Below, piece after piece: positions 26,249-34,139 of a stretch of 53,114 nt of DNA. The notes beneath the pieces are model-generated. The model searched no databases and was not told the DNA's origin. It saw nothing but the letters and a program-made list of their open reading frames with translations. Numbering within the stretch: the first letter of the stretch is position 1; every line of letters begins with the position of its first letter. This DNA is from Bacillota bacterium (lineage in GTDB: Bacteria > Bacillota > Clostridia > Acetivibrionales > DTU013), in the NCBI GenBank assembly GCA_023411715.1, contig JAEYOM010000127.1, positions 1 through 53,114 on the forward strand. The letters run 5' to 3'. Both the position numbers and the translations under genes were made by a program.

Positions 26249-26314
26249 TCGTCTATCACCTCCTTCTGGACTGAACGGCCCTGTATCAAGAGTACAGAGC
26301 AAGGATTCTGAAAT

Positions 26315-26343
26315 ATATTATCATAATGACGCATTTTTTGCAA
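26315..26343 (-). promoter_or_regulatory. Promoter of rpsF-ssb-rpsR
   Basis: On the minus strand, TTGCAA (26343-26338) and TAATAT (26320-26315) are 17 bases apart. The expected start near 26308 leaves a leader of about 60 bases. The palindrome array begins 7 bases upstream of the -35 hexamer. Confidence 0.65.
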
Positions 26344-26349
26344 GCTACC

Positions 26350-26474
26350 TGAAATTTCATTTATGAAATTTTCGGGAAAACTGCAATTTCATTTATGAGA
26401 TTGCGGTAATGAAAATTCATTTATGAAATCCTCGAGAAGTCTCTGGAAGCTGAAATTTCATTTTTGGAATTGCG
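26350..26474. repeat. Four-copy palindromic repeat array upstream of the rpsF promoter
   Basis: Four copies of a unit near TGAAATTTCATTTATGAAAT, each with an imperfect palindrome ATTTCATTTATGAAAT, occur at 26350, 26382, 26410 and 26451 (spacings 32, 28 and 41). Most copies end in a TTGCGG-like trinucleotide run. The array fills the gap between the rpsF promoter and the 26497 gene. The near-helical spacing of the first three copies is compatible with protein binding on one DNA face. Confidence 0.75.
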
Positions 26475-26496
26475 TTAATCATTATTGAATTTTCGG

Positions 26497-26841
26497 TCAA
26501 ATAGCGTTTCCCACAACGTAAATAAGCAGGGCGACCGCTGACATGAGCAGTATATTGATGACTATGTTTATCACCGTTTTTTTGTGAGGCATGTTCCAAT
26601 TGCGGGATCTGCGCCTGTCCTTTGCCCTGGTCAGCTTATTGCCGTTTATGTAATCATTGATTATATGTTCCGCCTCCTTCAGGATGAAATCGTTCCTGAT
26701 ATTCGGCTTGTCCGACGCCGGTTTGCCTTTCCGGTCCTCCTGGGTCTCCGCTCCGCTTTTCAATATAAGTATGGCTTCCTCGATCAGGTTTGATGAGATA
26801 TTCTTTATCACAACGACTCTTTTAGTATCACCGGCTACCAT
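26497..26841 (-). CDS. Tail-anchored membrane protein of unknown function
   Basis: From the ATG at 26841 (MVAGDTKRVVVIKNISSNLI) the protein has 114 residues. It has a soluble, basic, helical domain with EEAILILKSGAETQ and KEAEHIINDYINGNKL, a basic patch (AKDRRRSRNW) and a C-terminal membrane segment (about 90-112, INIVINILLMSAVALLIYVV). GGAGG lies 5 bases upstream of the ATG, which decides the start over 26877. The gene lies between spoIIE and the rpsF operon on the same strand. I do not recognise the family; its position next to spoIIE hints at a sporulation or cell-envelope role, which is inference. Confidence 0.75.
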   Translation of the reverse strand: MVAGDTKRVVVIKNISSNLIEEAILILKSGAETQEDRKGKPASDKPNIRNDFILKEAEHIINDYINGNKLTRAKDRRRSRNWNMPHKKTVINIVINILLMSAVALLIYVVGNAI

Positions 26842-26981
26842 ATAGTCCTCCGAAAACCGACTGTATTGGCACAGCAACCGGCTTTCGTGGCCGGAAATAT
26901 ATAGCCGTGCAATATATAGTTTGTGAAATACATCCGGTTTTATTCAAAATTTCCTGCCGGAAACTAATTATATCCATCGCT

Positions 26982-29354
26982 TCACCTGAGTTTTTTCCAT
27001 ACCTTCGCAACAAGTACGGTAAGGTCGTCGCAGGGCTTTCCTTCACAGCACCTGCTGGCTTCGTTCAGAATCGAATCGGCTACCTCCTGGGGGTTAAGGC
27101 TTTCGAGCTGCTGTATGAATTTCATAAGCTGCCTGTCTCCAGGATCGTCCCCCGCCATACTGTCGACGATCCCGTCCGTCACCATGATGATCATATCGCC
27201 GCCTTCCACGTTCCTGCGCGCGAGTTCGGCATCCAGACCCGGCAGGATCCCGGCAGGCAGGGAGGCGGAGCGTATTATTTCCACCCTGGACTCCTTCCTT
27301 ATATATGTCGGGGCAGCGCCAATCTTGATGAATTCCACTTCTCCGCTGAAAAGATCAATCATAGTCATATCGATAGTGCACGTGTTATCCTCTTCGGATT
27401 TGAGTACGAGCACCGAATTGATGAGATTAACAGCCATATCCTTGTCAAAACCCGATTCAAGAAAACTTTCAAGCATACTCACAGTGGCCCTGCTCTGCGC
27501 CGCCGCGCCCTGCCCCGTGCCCATGCCGTCGCTCAGCGCGAGCGTATACTTTCCATATCCGCCGTTCATGAAGGTAAAGCTGTCGCCTGACACGTTACTG
27601 CCAAATTTGGGCAGCCTCGCGATGCCGGTGGTGAGCTTCAGGTTCTCCGCCTCCACATATTTGAGGGTGCACGTGCCGTCCCTTCCCTTTGCGCAGCCGT
27701 CGCTCGCGCGTACCATCTTTCTACCGCACGCTTCAGATACCGCTTTTTCGATAACAGCGCAGCTTCTGGCACCTCCGCAGGCATTATGCAGTACGTTTAT
27801 CTCGTACTTGTCCCAGGTATTTTTATAGGCAATAACTTCCCTGACCTTGATATTTTGCTGCTTTAGTTCTTCCATAACAGCAACCTCGAGCGGGCTCAAA
27901 AAATTTACTTCCGAGTTGATCTCGCCCGCCAGTGAACTTATGACGCGCGACATGCCCTCAAACTGGCGGCTTATTACAGTGCGGCTTTCGTTAAGCTTGC
28001 CCTTCCAGACGACCCCCACCCTGAACAATTCGTACATATTGTTCACAGCATTTACAAACTCATGAATCCTCGGGCATTTGTTCAGGAAATAGTCCGGAAC
28101 ATCGCTTTCTTCGATCCTGCCCTTCATTTCAAGACTTTCAACTATCTTGAACATCACCTGGTATGTATCGTAAAAATTGCGCTCCCAGCAGTGCATGCAT
28201 AGACTGCAGTCGCTGCATATCCTATCTGCCACGCGATCAAACAGCACGTTGATCTCCTGTGTTTCGGCAGGCATTTTTGTCTCTGCTATCTCATCGAATG
28301 TTTTAGACAGATCTTTAAAAGCCTTCGAAAATTTTTCAAGCTTTTCCACAGTGATATCCTTAATCCTTCCGGTGAAGCCCGTACGGTCCCCGTCAAATGC
28401 CGTTGTCCTTGCAAACGGCCTTGTCACCCTGTTGATCAGCTTTTCAGGCACAAAGAAAAGCAATATTCCTGCGGCTATAATATCCCTCATGTACAGCATG
28501 GATTCCGCAGAGCCGTTAAAATAGACGGCGAGCAATATATTGCCAATAAGAAATCCCAGTGAAGTTCCGAGTCTGCCCAGATTACCGAGTATTCCGGCGA
28601 GCATGCCGCACAAGGCATATGTACCGGCAACGGACGGCGTAAAATCCTGGGAAACTCCTATTATAAGACCGATTGCAGCGCCCGCGGCAGCTCCTACCCC
28701 CGCACCGCACTTGTAACTGAATACGAGCAAAAGCAGTACACAGAATATATTTCTAAGTGAGAACCCGGCAATCTGCAAGGTCCCGATCCCTGTCAGAGCC
28801 AGTGTCGCGGTGATTGCCAGGCTGACCGCCTCTTCCCCGCCGAACATGGCCTTTTTCTCAGCCCCCGTAATTATGGGCATCGCAAAATTAAATATAAAAA
28901 ACAATACGAAGGAGATGAATGAGCTGAAAAAAGATTTAAGAATATCATAAAGAAGAAAGCCCTGAAGCCCAGCCAGCATCATCTGCGGAACGAGCATCGA
29001 GATAAACAGTAAAATGGCCGGCTTTACATCTAGTCTTGATCTGCGCTCTTTGAGCGGTATGCTGAGTACGCTGAACAATAGCATACAGGCAGCATTAACA
29101 TAGACAAGTTCCAGTGAGCCCTGAGAGGCGGCGCCTAAAATAACTGCCGCCGCCGTCAGCATTTTCAATCCTGCAGTCCCTGAAGTTGCAGCAAAAAAAG
29201 CGGCCCCGAACGGCAGCAGCCCGCCTGCTATATTACTGCTTCCCAGCAAAAAAGCCGTTATCAATACCAGATAATTATTCCGTTCGACAAAGGCTTTCCA
29301 GAGGAGTCCGGCAAAATTGCCGGTCCTGTTCATTGGCATCGTGATCGTTTTCAT
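26982..29354 (-). CDS. spoIIE: Stage II sporulation protein E, serine phosphatase
   Basis: The 790-residue SpoIIE dephosphorylates SpoIIAA to release SigF in the forespore, and takes part in polar septation. Residues about 25-320 hold roughly ten membrane segments, then a regulatory region (about 330-560) with CSDCSLCMHCWERNFYDTYQ, typical of clostridial SpoIIE. The C-terminal PP2C domain contains ALSDGMGTGQGAAAQS and MVTDGIVDSM with metal-binding Asp residues. Length is close to the Bacillus protein. A Spo0A-type promoter is visible upstream. The gene is usually near tilS-hpt-ftsH in Bacillus; here that group is 7 kb away. Confidence 0.96.
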   Translation of the reverse strand: MKTITMPMNRTGNFAGLLWKAFVERNNYLVLITAFLLGSSNIAGGLLPFGAAFFAATSGTAGLKMLTAAAVILGAASQGSLELVYVNAACMLLFSVLSIPLKERRSRLDVKPAILLFISMLVPQMMLAGLQGFLLYDILKSFFSSFISFVLFFIFNFAMPIITGAEKKAMFGGEEAVSLAITATLALTGIGTLQIAGFSLRNIFCVLLLLVFSYKCGAGVGAAAGAAIGLIIGVSQDFTPSVAGTYALCGMLAGILGNLGRLGTSLGFLIGNILLAVYFNGSAESMLYMRDIIAAGILLFFVPEKLINRVTRPFARTTAFDGDRTGFTGRIKDITVEKLEKFSKAFKDLSKTFDEIAETKMPAETQEINVLFDRVADRICSDCSLCMHCWERNFYDTYQVMFKIVESLEMKGRIEESDVPDYFLNKCPRIHEFVNAVNNMYELFRVGVVWKGKLNESRTVISRQFEGMSRVISSLAGEINSEVNFLSPLEVAVMEELKQQNIKVREVIAYKNTWDKYEINVLHNACGGARSCAVIEKAVSEACGRKMVRASDGCAKGRDGTCTLKYVEAENLKLTTGIARLPKFGSNVSGDSFTFMNGGYGKYTLALSDGMGTGQGAAAQSRATVSMLESFLESGFDKDMAVNLINSVLVLKSEEDNTCTIDMTMIDLFSGEVEFIKIGAAPTYIRKESRVEIIRSASLPAGILPGLDAELARRNVEGGDMIIMVTDGIVDSMAGDDPGDRQLMKFIQQLESLNPQEVADSILNEASRCCEGKPCDDLTVLVAKVWKKLR

Positions 29355-29379
29355 CTTTTGTAACCCCCCAACAAAAACG

Positions 29380-29413
29380 ATTATAACCGGGCTGACAGAT
29401 GAAATTTGTCATT
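29380..29413 (-). promoter_or_regulatory. Candidate Spo0A-dependent promoter of spoIIE
   Basis: On the minus strand, a perfect TATAAT (29385-29380) lies 21 bases after ATGACA (29412-29407). The element TTTGTCATT (29405-29413, plus strand) is close to the Spo0A box TTTGTCGAA. A 21-22-base spacer with overlapping 0A boxes is known for spoIIE and spoIIG promoters of Bacillus subtilis. Site recognised by eye only. Confidence 0.5.
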
Positions 29414-29643
29414 TGAAGGCATGCAGATTTAAAATTCAGGTGACATTTATCACCATTTTCGCTTTTGAATCTATATTTGAACTAGGTTAACTCAAAGATC
29501 GCCTGAATCATAGCAAGGCTTATATCATACTATTTTTAACTGTTATTTGTAGAATACGGTCGACAGGTTTTTAAGGGTGCTCTTCCGTTGAAAAAATCAT
29601 CGGCGCATCAAGGGCCTGCAGTCTTGGTATGTTCCATAAGTAT
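29414..29643. other. Intergenic region upstream of spoIIE, no gene seen
   Basis: No convincing ORF or RNA structure. It separates spoIIE from the terminator of the CBM-protein gene. Confidence 0.5.
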
Positions 29644-29671
29644 AAAAGGGACAGGCCATACGGCCTGCCCC
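29644..29671 (-). terminator. Intrinsic terminator of the CBM-protein gene
   Basis: On the minus strand, GGGCAGGCC (29670-29662) and GGCCTGTCCC (29657-29648) form a GC-rich stem, followed by TTTTATA (29647 downward). It lies 36 bases past the stop codon. Confidence 0.85.
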
Positions 29672-29706
29672 CACATATATACAAAAACGACTCTGCTAAA
29701 ACATGT

Positions 29707-31134
29707 TTATTTGGAGTAAACCTCCATCTCATAGAGAGAATATCCATATACGGCTGCTCTCTGTATGCCGAGCATTCTTACATATCTTGCTTTTGTACTG
29801 GTAAACAGCACTTCGTCCTTTGCTCCGTCGCCGTTTGATATGGCTGCCGCATTCGTCCAGTTGGTGCCATCTGTCGAAAGCTGTATTGCATAAGCTTTTG
29901 CATAAGCGGCTTCCCAATTCAGATTTACTCTTGCCACATCGTACAAGCCCCCAAGGTCCACAGTCAGCCACTGGCTGTCGCTGAATTCGCTGGACCAGCG
30001 GGTATCCGCCTTTCCGTCGACCGCATTAATCGCGGCGTAAGTCGTCGTGCCGCTGGAATATGTACTTGATGCAGTTACCGGCTTGTTCAGAGCGAGGTTT
30101 GTATTCCCGACGCGTGTGATTTCCGCCCTGTCTGCAGTAACAGTAATGTCTGCAGAACTCGTATTTTTTAGACCTGAAACCTGGACAGTAAGCGTATGTT
30201 CCTTGTCTGCAGCCAGTACAGGGCTTTCATATATGAGCGTATTTTCCTTGCGTTCACTGCTGTAGTAATCTATAGCGGTAGGCGTTGTGCCGTCTATGGA
30301 AATGTATGCGATACCATGGGTCCGATCCTTGGCCCCGTATAATTTGATCTTGGTTCCGTTGAATTTGATCTGATAACTGGAACCTGTAACATTTGACCAA
30401 TGGTTGTCGTTTCCGTAAGCGCCGCTCTGTGTTGCGTAATTCCATGATCCGGTATAGTTAAATTGTTCGGTACCCGTACCTGTAGTATTGTCGTTGACGC
30501 TTACCGTCCCATCCTCTATGTTTACCGTACCCGAATCCTTGTTAAATTCGCATTTCCCGTTCAAAAGCTTTGAGAGGAGTCCAAGCGGTATCATGGCGCC
30601 CTGCTTTTTATCCAGTTCTACCTTGCTCTCAAGGTTCAGCTTCGTATTGTTGACAATGGCTATATTGCTTCCCACCTGGAGAGTTACCGTTATATCTCCC
30701 TTTTTTATGACTATCTTTCCCGTTTTCTGATCATATGTAAGTGTAGCCTTCAGTCCCTTCGTAATCGCCTTTACAGGCAGAAGAACCTTTCCGTTCCTTA
30801 ATACCGGTATTTGATCCGTAACTACTTCCTGTCCGTTCACAAATACGTTTATCGTCTGGTCTCCGTACTTTCGCTTCAGCTCCGCTATGTCCCTGAGAAG
30901 CTTGTCCTGTGACTTTGCGTCCTTATAATCCTTTTTATATTTGTTCTTAAGATCATTCAGCAGTTTTTGGTAATTGGCCTTGGACTCCTTGCTCGCTTTG
31001 CTGTATGTAGCCTTGCTCGAATTGTTGAAAGATACCTTGCTGCACTTTACATTTTTACTGCTCGCAAATACTGATCCTGCTCCCGCCGTCATCAAAAATA
31101 CGAATAATACTACGATACTTATTATTCTTTTCAT
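29707..31134 (-). CDS. Secreted protein with copper amine oxidase-type N-domain and a CBM32-like C-domain
   Basis: The protein has 475 residues. A signal peptide (about 1-24, cut after SVFA), a Lys/Ser-rich helical region (about 25-90), a Cu_amine_oxidN-like domain (about 92-205: INVFVNGQEVVTDQIPVLRN, VLLPVKAITKGLKATLTYD), a linker, a beta-sandwich module (about 225-335, WSNVTGSSYQIKFNGTKIKL), and a C-terminal F5/8 type C (discoidin, CBM32-like) domain (about 345-473: NLALNKPVTASSTYSSG, DGKADTRWSSE, QWLTVDLGG). No catalytic module is seen. It likely binds polysaccharide or glycan at the cell surface. It lies 87 bases after rsgI on the same strand, so SigI control is plausible. Confidence 0.85.
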   Translation of the reverse strand: MKRIISIVVLFVFLMTAGAGSVFASSKNVKCSKVSFNNSSKATYSKASKESKANYQKLLNDLKNKYKKDYKDAKSQDKLLRDIAELKRKYGDQTINVFVNGQEVVTDQIPVLRNGKVLLPVKAITKGLKATLTYDQKTGKIVIKKGDITVTLQVGSNIAIVNNTKLNLESKVELDKKQGAMIPLGLLSKLLNGKCEFNKDSGTVNIEDGTVSVNDNTTGTGTEQFNYTGSWNYATQSGAYGNDNHWSNVTGSSYQIKFNGTKIKLYGAKDRTHGIAYISIDGTTPTAIDYYSSERKENTLIYESPVLAADKEHTLTVQVSGLKNTSSADITVTADRAEITRVGNTNLALNKPVTASSTYSSGTTTYAAINAVDGKADTRWSSEFSDSQWLTVDLGGLYDVARVNLNWEAAYAKAYAIQLSTDGTNWTNAAAISNGDGAKDEVLFTSTKARYVRMLGIQRAAVYGYSLYEMEVYSK

Positions 31135-31136
31135 AG

Positions 31137-31195
31137 AAACCCTCCCTTTTGTTTTATATTAAATAGTTCGCAGCCAAAGGAAGGGTTTCAGGGGT
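31137..31195 (-). promoter_or_regulatory. Leader of the CBM-protein gene: CGAA element and hairpin over the ribosome site
   Basis: On the minus strand, CGAA (31170-31167), with ACCC 12 bases upstream (31186-31183) and ACCCC at 31195-31191, resembles the C-rich -35 and CGAA -10 of SigI promoters, though spacing is not ideal. Separately, AAACCCTTCCTTT (31188-31176) is nearly complementary to AAAAGGGAGGGTTT (31150-31137), which contains the ribosome site GGGAGGG. A transcript reading in from rsgI could hide that site, while one starting after CGAA could not. Confidence 0.35.
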
Positions 31196-31221
31196 ATTAT
31201 TTCTTTTATAGAAAACTTTCT

Positions 31222-32868
31222 CTACCATTTTATACCATTGGTGTTCACGCCCGATTTTCCGCCGTATTTGCCATTGTTATCCGCCTTTGTACTTTTCCTG
31301 CCGGAAATATTATTACGTTCCTCAAGCTGCTTTCCCATCTGGTCGAGCAGATCATCCCTCAGCTGCTTCCTTTCTATCTTTAATTCATTTGCATCTTTTC
31401 CTGCAGTCTTGCTGTCAGCTTCATCTATTTTTTTGTTATTGCCGCCGCCAATCCCGGATCCGGTCTGTTTACCGTTTTTTGTGACCGGGTTTTTGCCGTT
31501 AACATCTTTCTCGTAATTGACCTCTCCTTCATCCCGATCTCCGTCCTGATCTTCGTTCCGGCCTTTATTCTGTACTCCTGTCCCGGTTTGTTCCTGTCCG
31601 TTGCCCCGGCCGTCATATCGCTTATTGGCCTTGCTCTGGCTCTGGCTCTGGCTCTGGTTCTGGCTTTGGTTCTGTTTCTGGTTCTGGCTCTGGCTTTGGT
31701 TCTGTTTCTTATTCTGATTCTGTGTCTGGTTCTTTAGCTGGTTATTGATCCAATCCGTAAAAAGGTTTTTGTCATTCACGGCAGACGATCCGGTACTTCC
31801 GTCTTTTACTTCCTGATCCTGCTTGCCTGGCTCCTCCGGCTGGTTCCAGTCGCTTCCCCTAAAATCATCCTGGTCTCTTTTGAAAGCGCTTTTACCCAAA
31901 CTCCCGCCATTTCCCTGGTTTTTAGGTGCAGTTGCGTTTTCTGACTGAACCGGACTATTCGGGCTTTTGTCCGAAGGCTGCTTCCTGGAGCTTTGTTCCT
32001 TCACTCCAGCTTTTGCTCCGGTATTGCCGTTCTTCTGTCCGTTCTTTTCCTTTTCCTGTATTTTTTCCAGCAGTTCCTCGACTGAGTCCTTTTTAAGGTC
32101 ATCAATCTTAAGCTCCGGCTCTTCACCCATCGCGTCTTCGATAAGAGCCAGCTTTCCAGGTGTTACACCGAGTCCTCTGGCCTCATTCCTTTGTTCTATG
32201 CTGGTAATGCCTATAAGTATCTCGGAATCTACCTTATCGGTATCCAATTCCTTTGAGGCTGAGTCCATTATTTTCTTCTTAAGATTTCCCGATTTTTTTG
32301 AATTATTGCTGGAAACGGTGAGGATCACCGCGTTATTAATCTTCTGCGGCTGCCCCTCCACTCCGGCGGCTGTGACTTCTCCGGCATTGCTTGCGCTTAC
32401 TGCCGTACCTGTAGTAGTATCACCCGTTTGTGGTTCACTTCCCGTGAGATATCCCTTTTTTACCGCTATGTCCAGCAGATCCGAAATGCCTGTTTCGATA
32501 CTGGAATTCTTCAAACTTCTGCCCTCAAGCAGCTTCCGGCCGTCTTCGTTGAGCGCTTCGGCTTTGATTATCCTGTCGTAAATGTTTGCAGTCAGTTCAA
32601 TGCTGGGATTGATATCAAGATGCACATAACTGTAGGGTATCGCGTAGCTATAGGCGCCATAGCCCACCCCCAGCGCCAGCAGTGCCGCCGCCGCTATCGA
32701 AGTGACTTTCATTATTTGCCTTATGTTTGGTATTTTACCGGCGGGCTGGTGCGTATCTATCTCTATGCCTGTTACCATATAAGGTTCGGCCCTGACTTTC
32801 CGGAACGAGCCATCCTGCGTAAGGACAACTGCATATTTCCCTTCGATTTGCGCTACGATCCCTTTCAT
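31222..32868 (-). CDS. rsgI: RsgI-type anti-sigma-I factor with long Gln/Asn-rich tail
   Basis: The protein has 548 residues. The N-terminal RsgI domain (about 1-50, MKGIVAQIEGKYAVVLTQDG) binds SigI in the cytoplasm. One membrane segment (about 54-76) follows, then an extracellular domain beginning YVHLDINPSIELTANIYDRI. The Asn87-Pro88 bond lies in the DINPS motif, the place where RsgI proteins are known to cut themselves. The remainder (about 230-548) is low-complexity, charged and Gln/Asn-rich, with a simple Gln-Asn/Gln-Ser repeat near 385-420. Unlike clostridial RsgI proteins with a CBM or glycosidase, no sensor module is recognised. It follows sigI by 16 bases. Confidence 0.9.
   Translation of the reverse strand: MKGIVAQIEGKYAVVLTQDGSFRKVRAEPYMVTGIEIDTHQPAGKIPNIRQIMKVTSIAAAALLALGVGYGAYSYAIPYSYVHLDINPSIELTANIYDRIIKAEALNEDGRKLLEGRSLKNSSIETGISDLLDIAVKKGYLTGSEPQTGDTTTGTAVSASNAGEVTAAGVEGQPQKINNAVILTVSSNNSKKSGNLKKKIMDSASKELDTDKVDSEILIGITSIEQRNEARGLGVTPGKLALIEDAMGEEPELKIDDLKKDSVEELLEKIQEKEKNGQKNGNTGAKAGVKEQSSRKQPSDKSPNSPVQSENATAPKNQGNGGSLGKSAFKRDQDDFRGSDWNQPEEPGKQDQEVKDGSTGSSAVNDKNLFTDWINNQLKNQTQNQNKKQNQSQSQNQKQNQSQNQSQSQSQSKANKRYDGRGNGQEQTGTGVQNKGRNEDQDGDRDEGEVNYEKDVNGKNPVTKNGKQTGSGIGGGNNKKIDEADSKTAGKDANELKIERKQLRDDLLDQMGKQLEERNNISGRKSTKADNNGKYGGKSGVNTNGIKW
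31622..31740 (-). repeat. Simple repeat in rsgI encoding Gln/Asn/Ser
   Basis: The plus strand shows a 6-base motif, ctctgg / ttctgg, repeated about 18 times with small changes. On the coding strand it reads CAG AAC or CAG AGC pairs. It probably varies in length by slippage without changing frame, because the unit is six bases. Confidence 0.85.
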
Positions 32869-32884
32869 CTCTCCAGCCCCCTTC

Positions 32885-33583
32885 CTAAAGTTTTATGTAA
32901 TCCCTTATACATTCATAATCGCCTGTTGCTATAATAACTAATGCTATGATATATCTTCGGAACCGTTCGATAAATTTTCGGGGTAGACCCGAGGCTTTCT
33001 CAAGCTCGGAAACCGGCAGGTACTTTTTTATTAATATAGGCTGGAGCAGATCCGACCGCGACAATATCAAACCGACCAGTTCACCGCACTCCCGGCGTGA
33101 TTTTTTATGCCCCGGAGAGGCCTTCACCAGGTCTGAATAGCTTATTTTCCAGTTCTCCAGGTCTTTGCCAAGTTCTTCCAATTCAAGTTTTCTTTGCTCT
33201 GCGAGCCTTTTATCGGAATATATCCTTAGAGACTCCGCATAGCTCAGGTCAAATTCCTCATCCTGATCTTCGAGGTACATATTGAGGGATACGACATTGT
33301 TATGACGCTTTTCCCTGCGATAGTAATCAATCAGCCTTCTTTTTATGACATTCCTCGAAAACGAAAAAAAGTTTCCTTTGGATTTGTCAAATGTCCTTAT
33401 CGCCTCAGTGAACGCGATCATGGCAATACTGAGCTCGTCGTCCGAACCGTATGTAAGATACCTGCCTGCCACCTTTTCTGCGCATGCTGCAATAAAGGGC
33501 TTGTATTCCTCAACAAACCCGTTAATGTCACCCGTATTGGCGCGTATGTTCTCTATCCTGTCCTGTATGGCAGTAAACTGCAT
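32885..33583 (-). CDS. sigI: RNA polymerase sigma factor SigI
   Basis: The 232-residue protein has the SigI layout. Region 2 contains YLTYGSDDELSIAMIAFTEA and IRTFDKSKGNFFSFSRNVIKRRLIDYYRREKRH (continuous but recognised in parts), and the SigI-specific C-terminal domain ends with ASGLPRKFIERFRRYIIAL and VIIATGDYECIRDYIKL. SigI responds to heat in Bacillus and to extracellular polysaccharides, through RsgI, in cellulolytic clostridia. It forms an operon with rsgI. The start MQFTAIQDRIENIRA is the common family start. Confidence 0.95.
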   Translation of the reverse strand: MQFTAIQDRIENIRANTGDINGFVEEYKPFIAACAEKVAGRYLTYGSDDELSIAMIAFTEAIRTFDKSKGNFFSFSRNVIKRRLIDYYRREKRHNNVVSLNMYLEDQDEEFDLSYAESLRIYSDKRLAEQRKLELEELGKDLENWKISYSDLVKASPGHKKSRRECGELVGLILSRSDLLQPILIKKYLPVSELEKASGLPRKFIERFRRYIIALVIIATGDYECIRDYIKL

Positions 33584-33704
33584 GTATCCCCCTGTCCCGT
33601 CTTTGTCCGCTGTTCCTCGAAGCGGCCTGTATCAGCGGGTCAGCTTTCTTGAGCCATATCCCCCGTGTTGCTGATCCTGTAAAGACATTGTTACAGATAA
33701 GAAA

Positions 33705-33733
33705 AGTATACCATAGCTGCCTAAAATATAATA
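33705..33733 (-). promoter_or_regulatory. Candidate extended -10 promoter of sigI
   Basis: On the minus strand, TATACT (33710-33705) is preceded by TGG (33713-33711), an extended -10. The -35 position (33733-33728) reads TATTAT and is weak. It lies 122 bases before the sigI start. Confidence 0.4.
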
Positions 33734-33805
33734 TTCGCAGGAGGATATCTTAATTTAGGTGTAATACTGGTGAAAATAAATTGAAACATTAAGCAAGAAG
33801 ATAAA

Positions 33806-34031
33806 CCCGCCGCGATAGTTGCTTGACATTGCATTAGTTTTATGAGTTAGAGCATATTGACGAAGCACTATCTTGGGCAAATCTCTGTTTGAGCGTAGCA
33901 ATATGAAATGCTCCGCATTTCGTTTCATCTGTAACTATTTGCGGAGCAAATAGTATTGTTAAATTTGCCACAAAGCTAAGTCTATACGCTCTATGAATGA
34001 AACTAGCAATAAAAGCTACTATCGCGGTGGG
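33806..34031 (+). repeat. Foldback repeat, copy A (226 nt)
   Basis: Outer arms: CCCGCCGCGATAGTTGCT (33806-33823) and AGCTACTATCGCGGTGGG (34014-34031), 16 of 18 matching as inverted repeats. Inside are TIR-like ends (attgcattagtttt, aaactagcaat), an AGAGCATA/TACGCTCT stem, and two hairpins: GAAATGC/GCATTTC (33905-33921) and ACTATTTGC/GCAAATAGT (33934-33954). The same arrangement recurs at 39661-39885 and, reversed, at 50573-50791. It lies between spoVT and sigI. Confidence 0.85.
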
Positions 34032-34044
34032 TCGTTTCAAACGC

Positions 34045-34076
34045 AAAAAACAGCAGACCTGAACTTCTGCTGTTTT
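34045..34076 (-). terminator. Intrinsic terminator of spoVT
   Basis: On the minus strand, AACAGCAGA (34074-34066) and TCTGCTGTT (34057-34049) form a 9-bp stem followed by a T-run (34050-34045). It lies 64 bases after the spoVT stop. Confidence 0.9.
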
Positions 34077-34139
34077 CATCCCGTCACATGGGATTTTGCT
34101 TCCTTATCCAACTACCTTAGTTTCAATACTCAATCAAAC

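Noticed and set aside
26350..26474. CRISPR array
   Set aside because: Units vary, are palindromic and spaced 3-16 bases apart; no cas genes are present.
33905..33954. Kissing loops TCC/GGA between the two hairpins of copy A
   Set aside because: The loops are not complementary in copies B and C.
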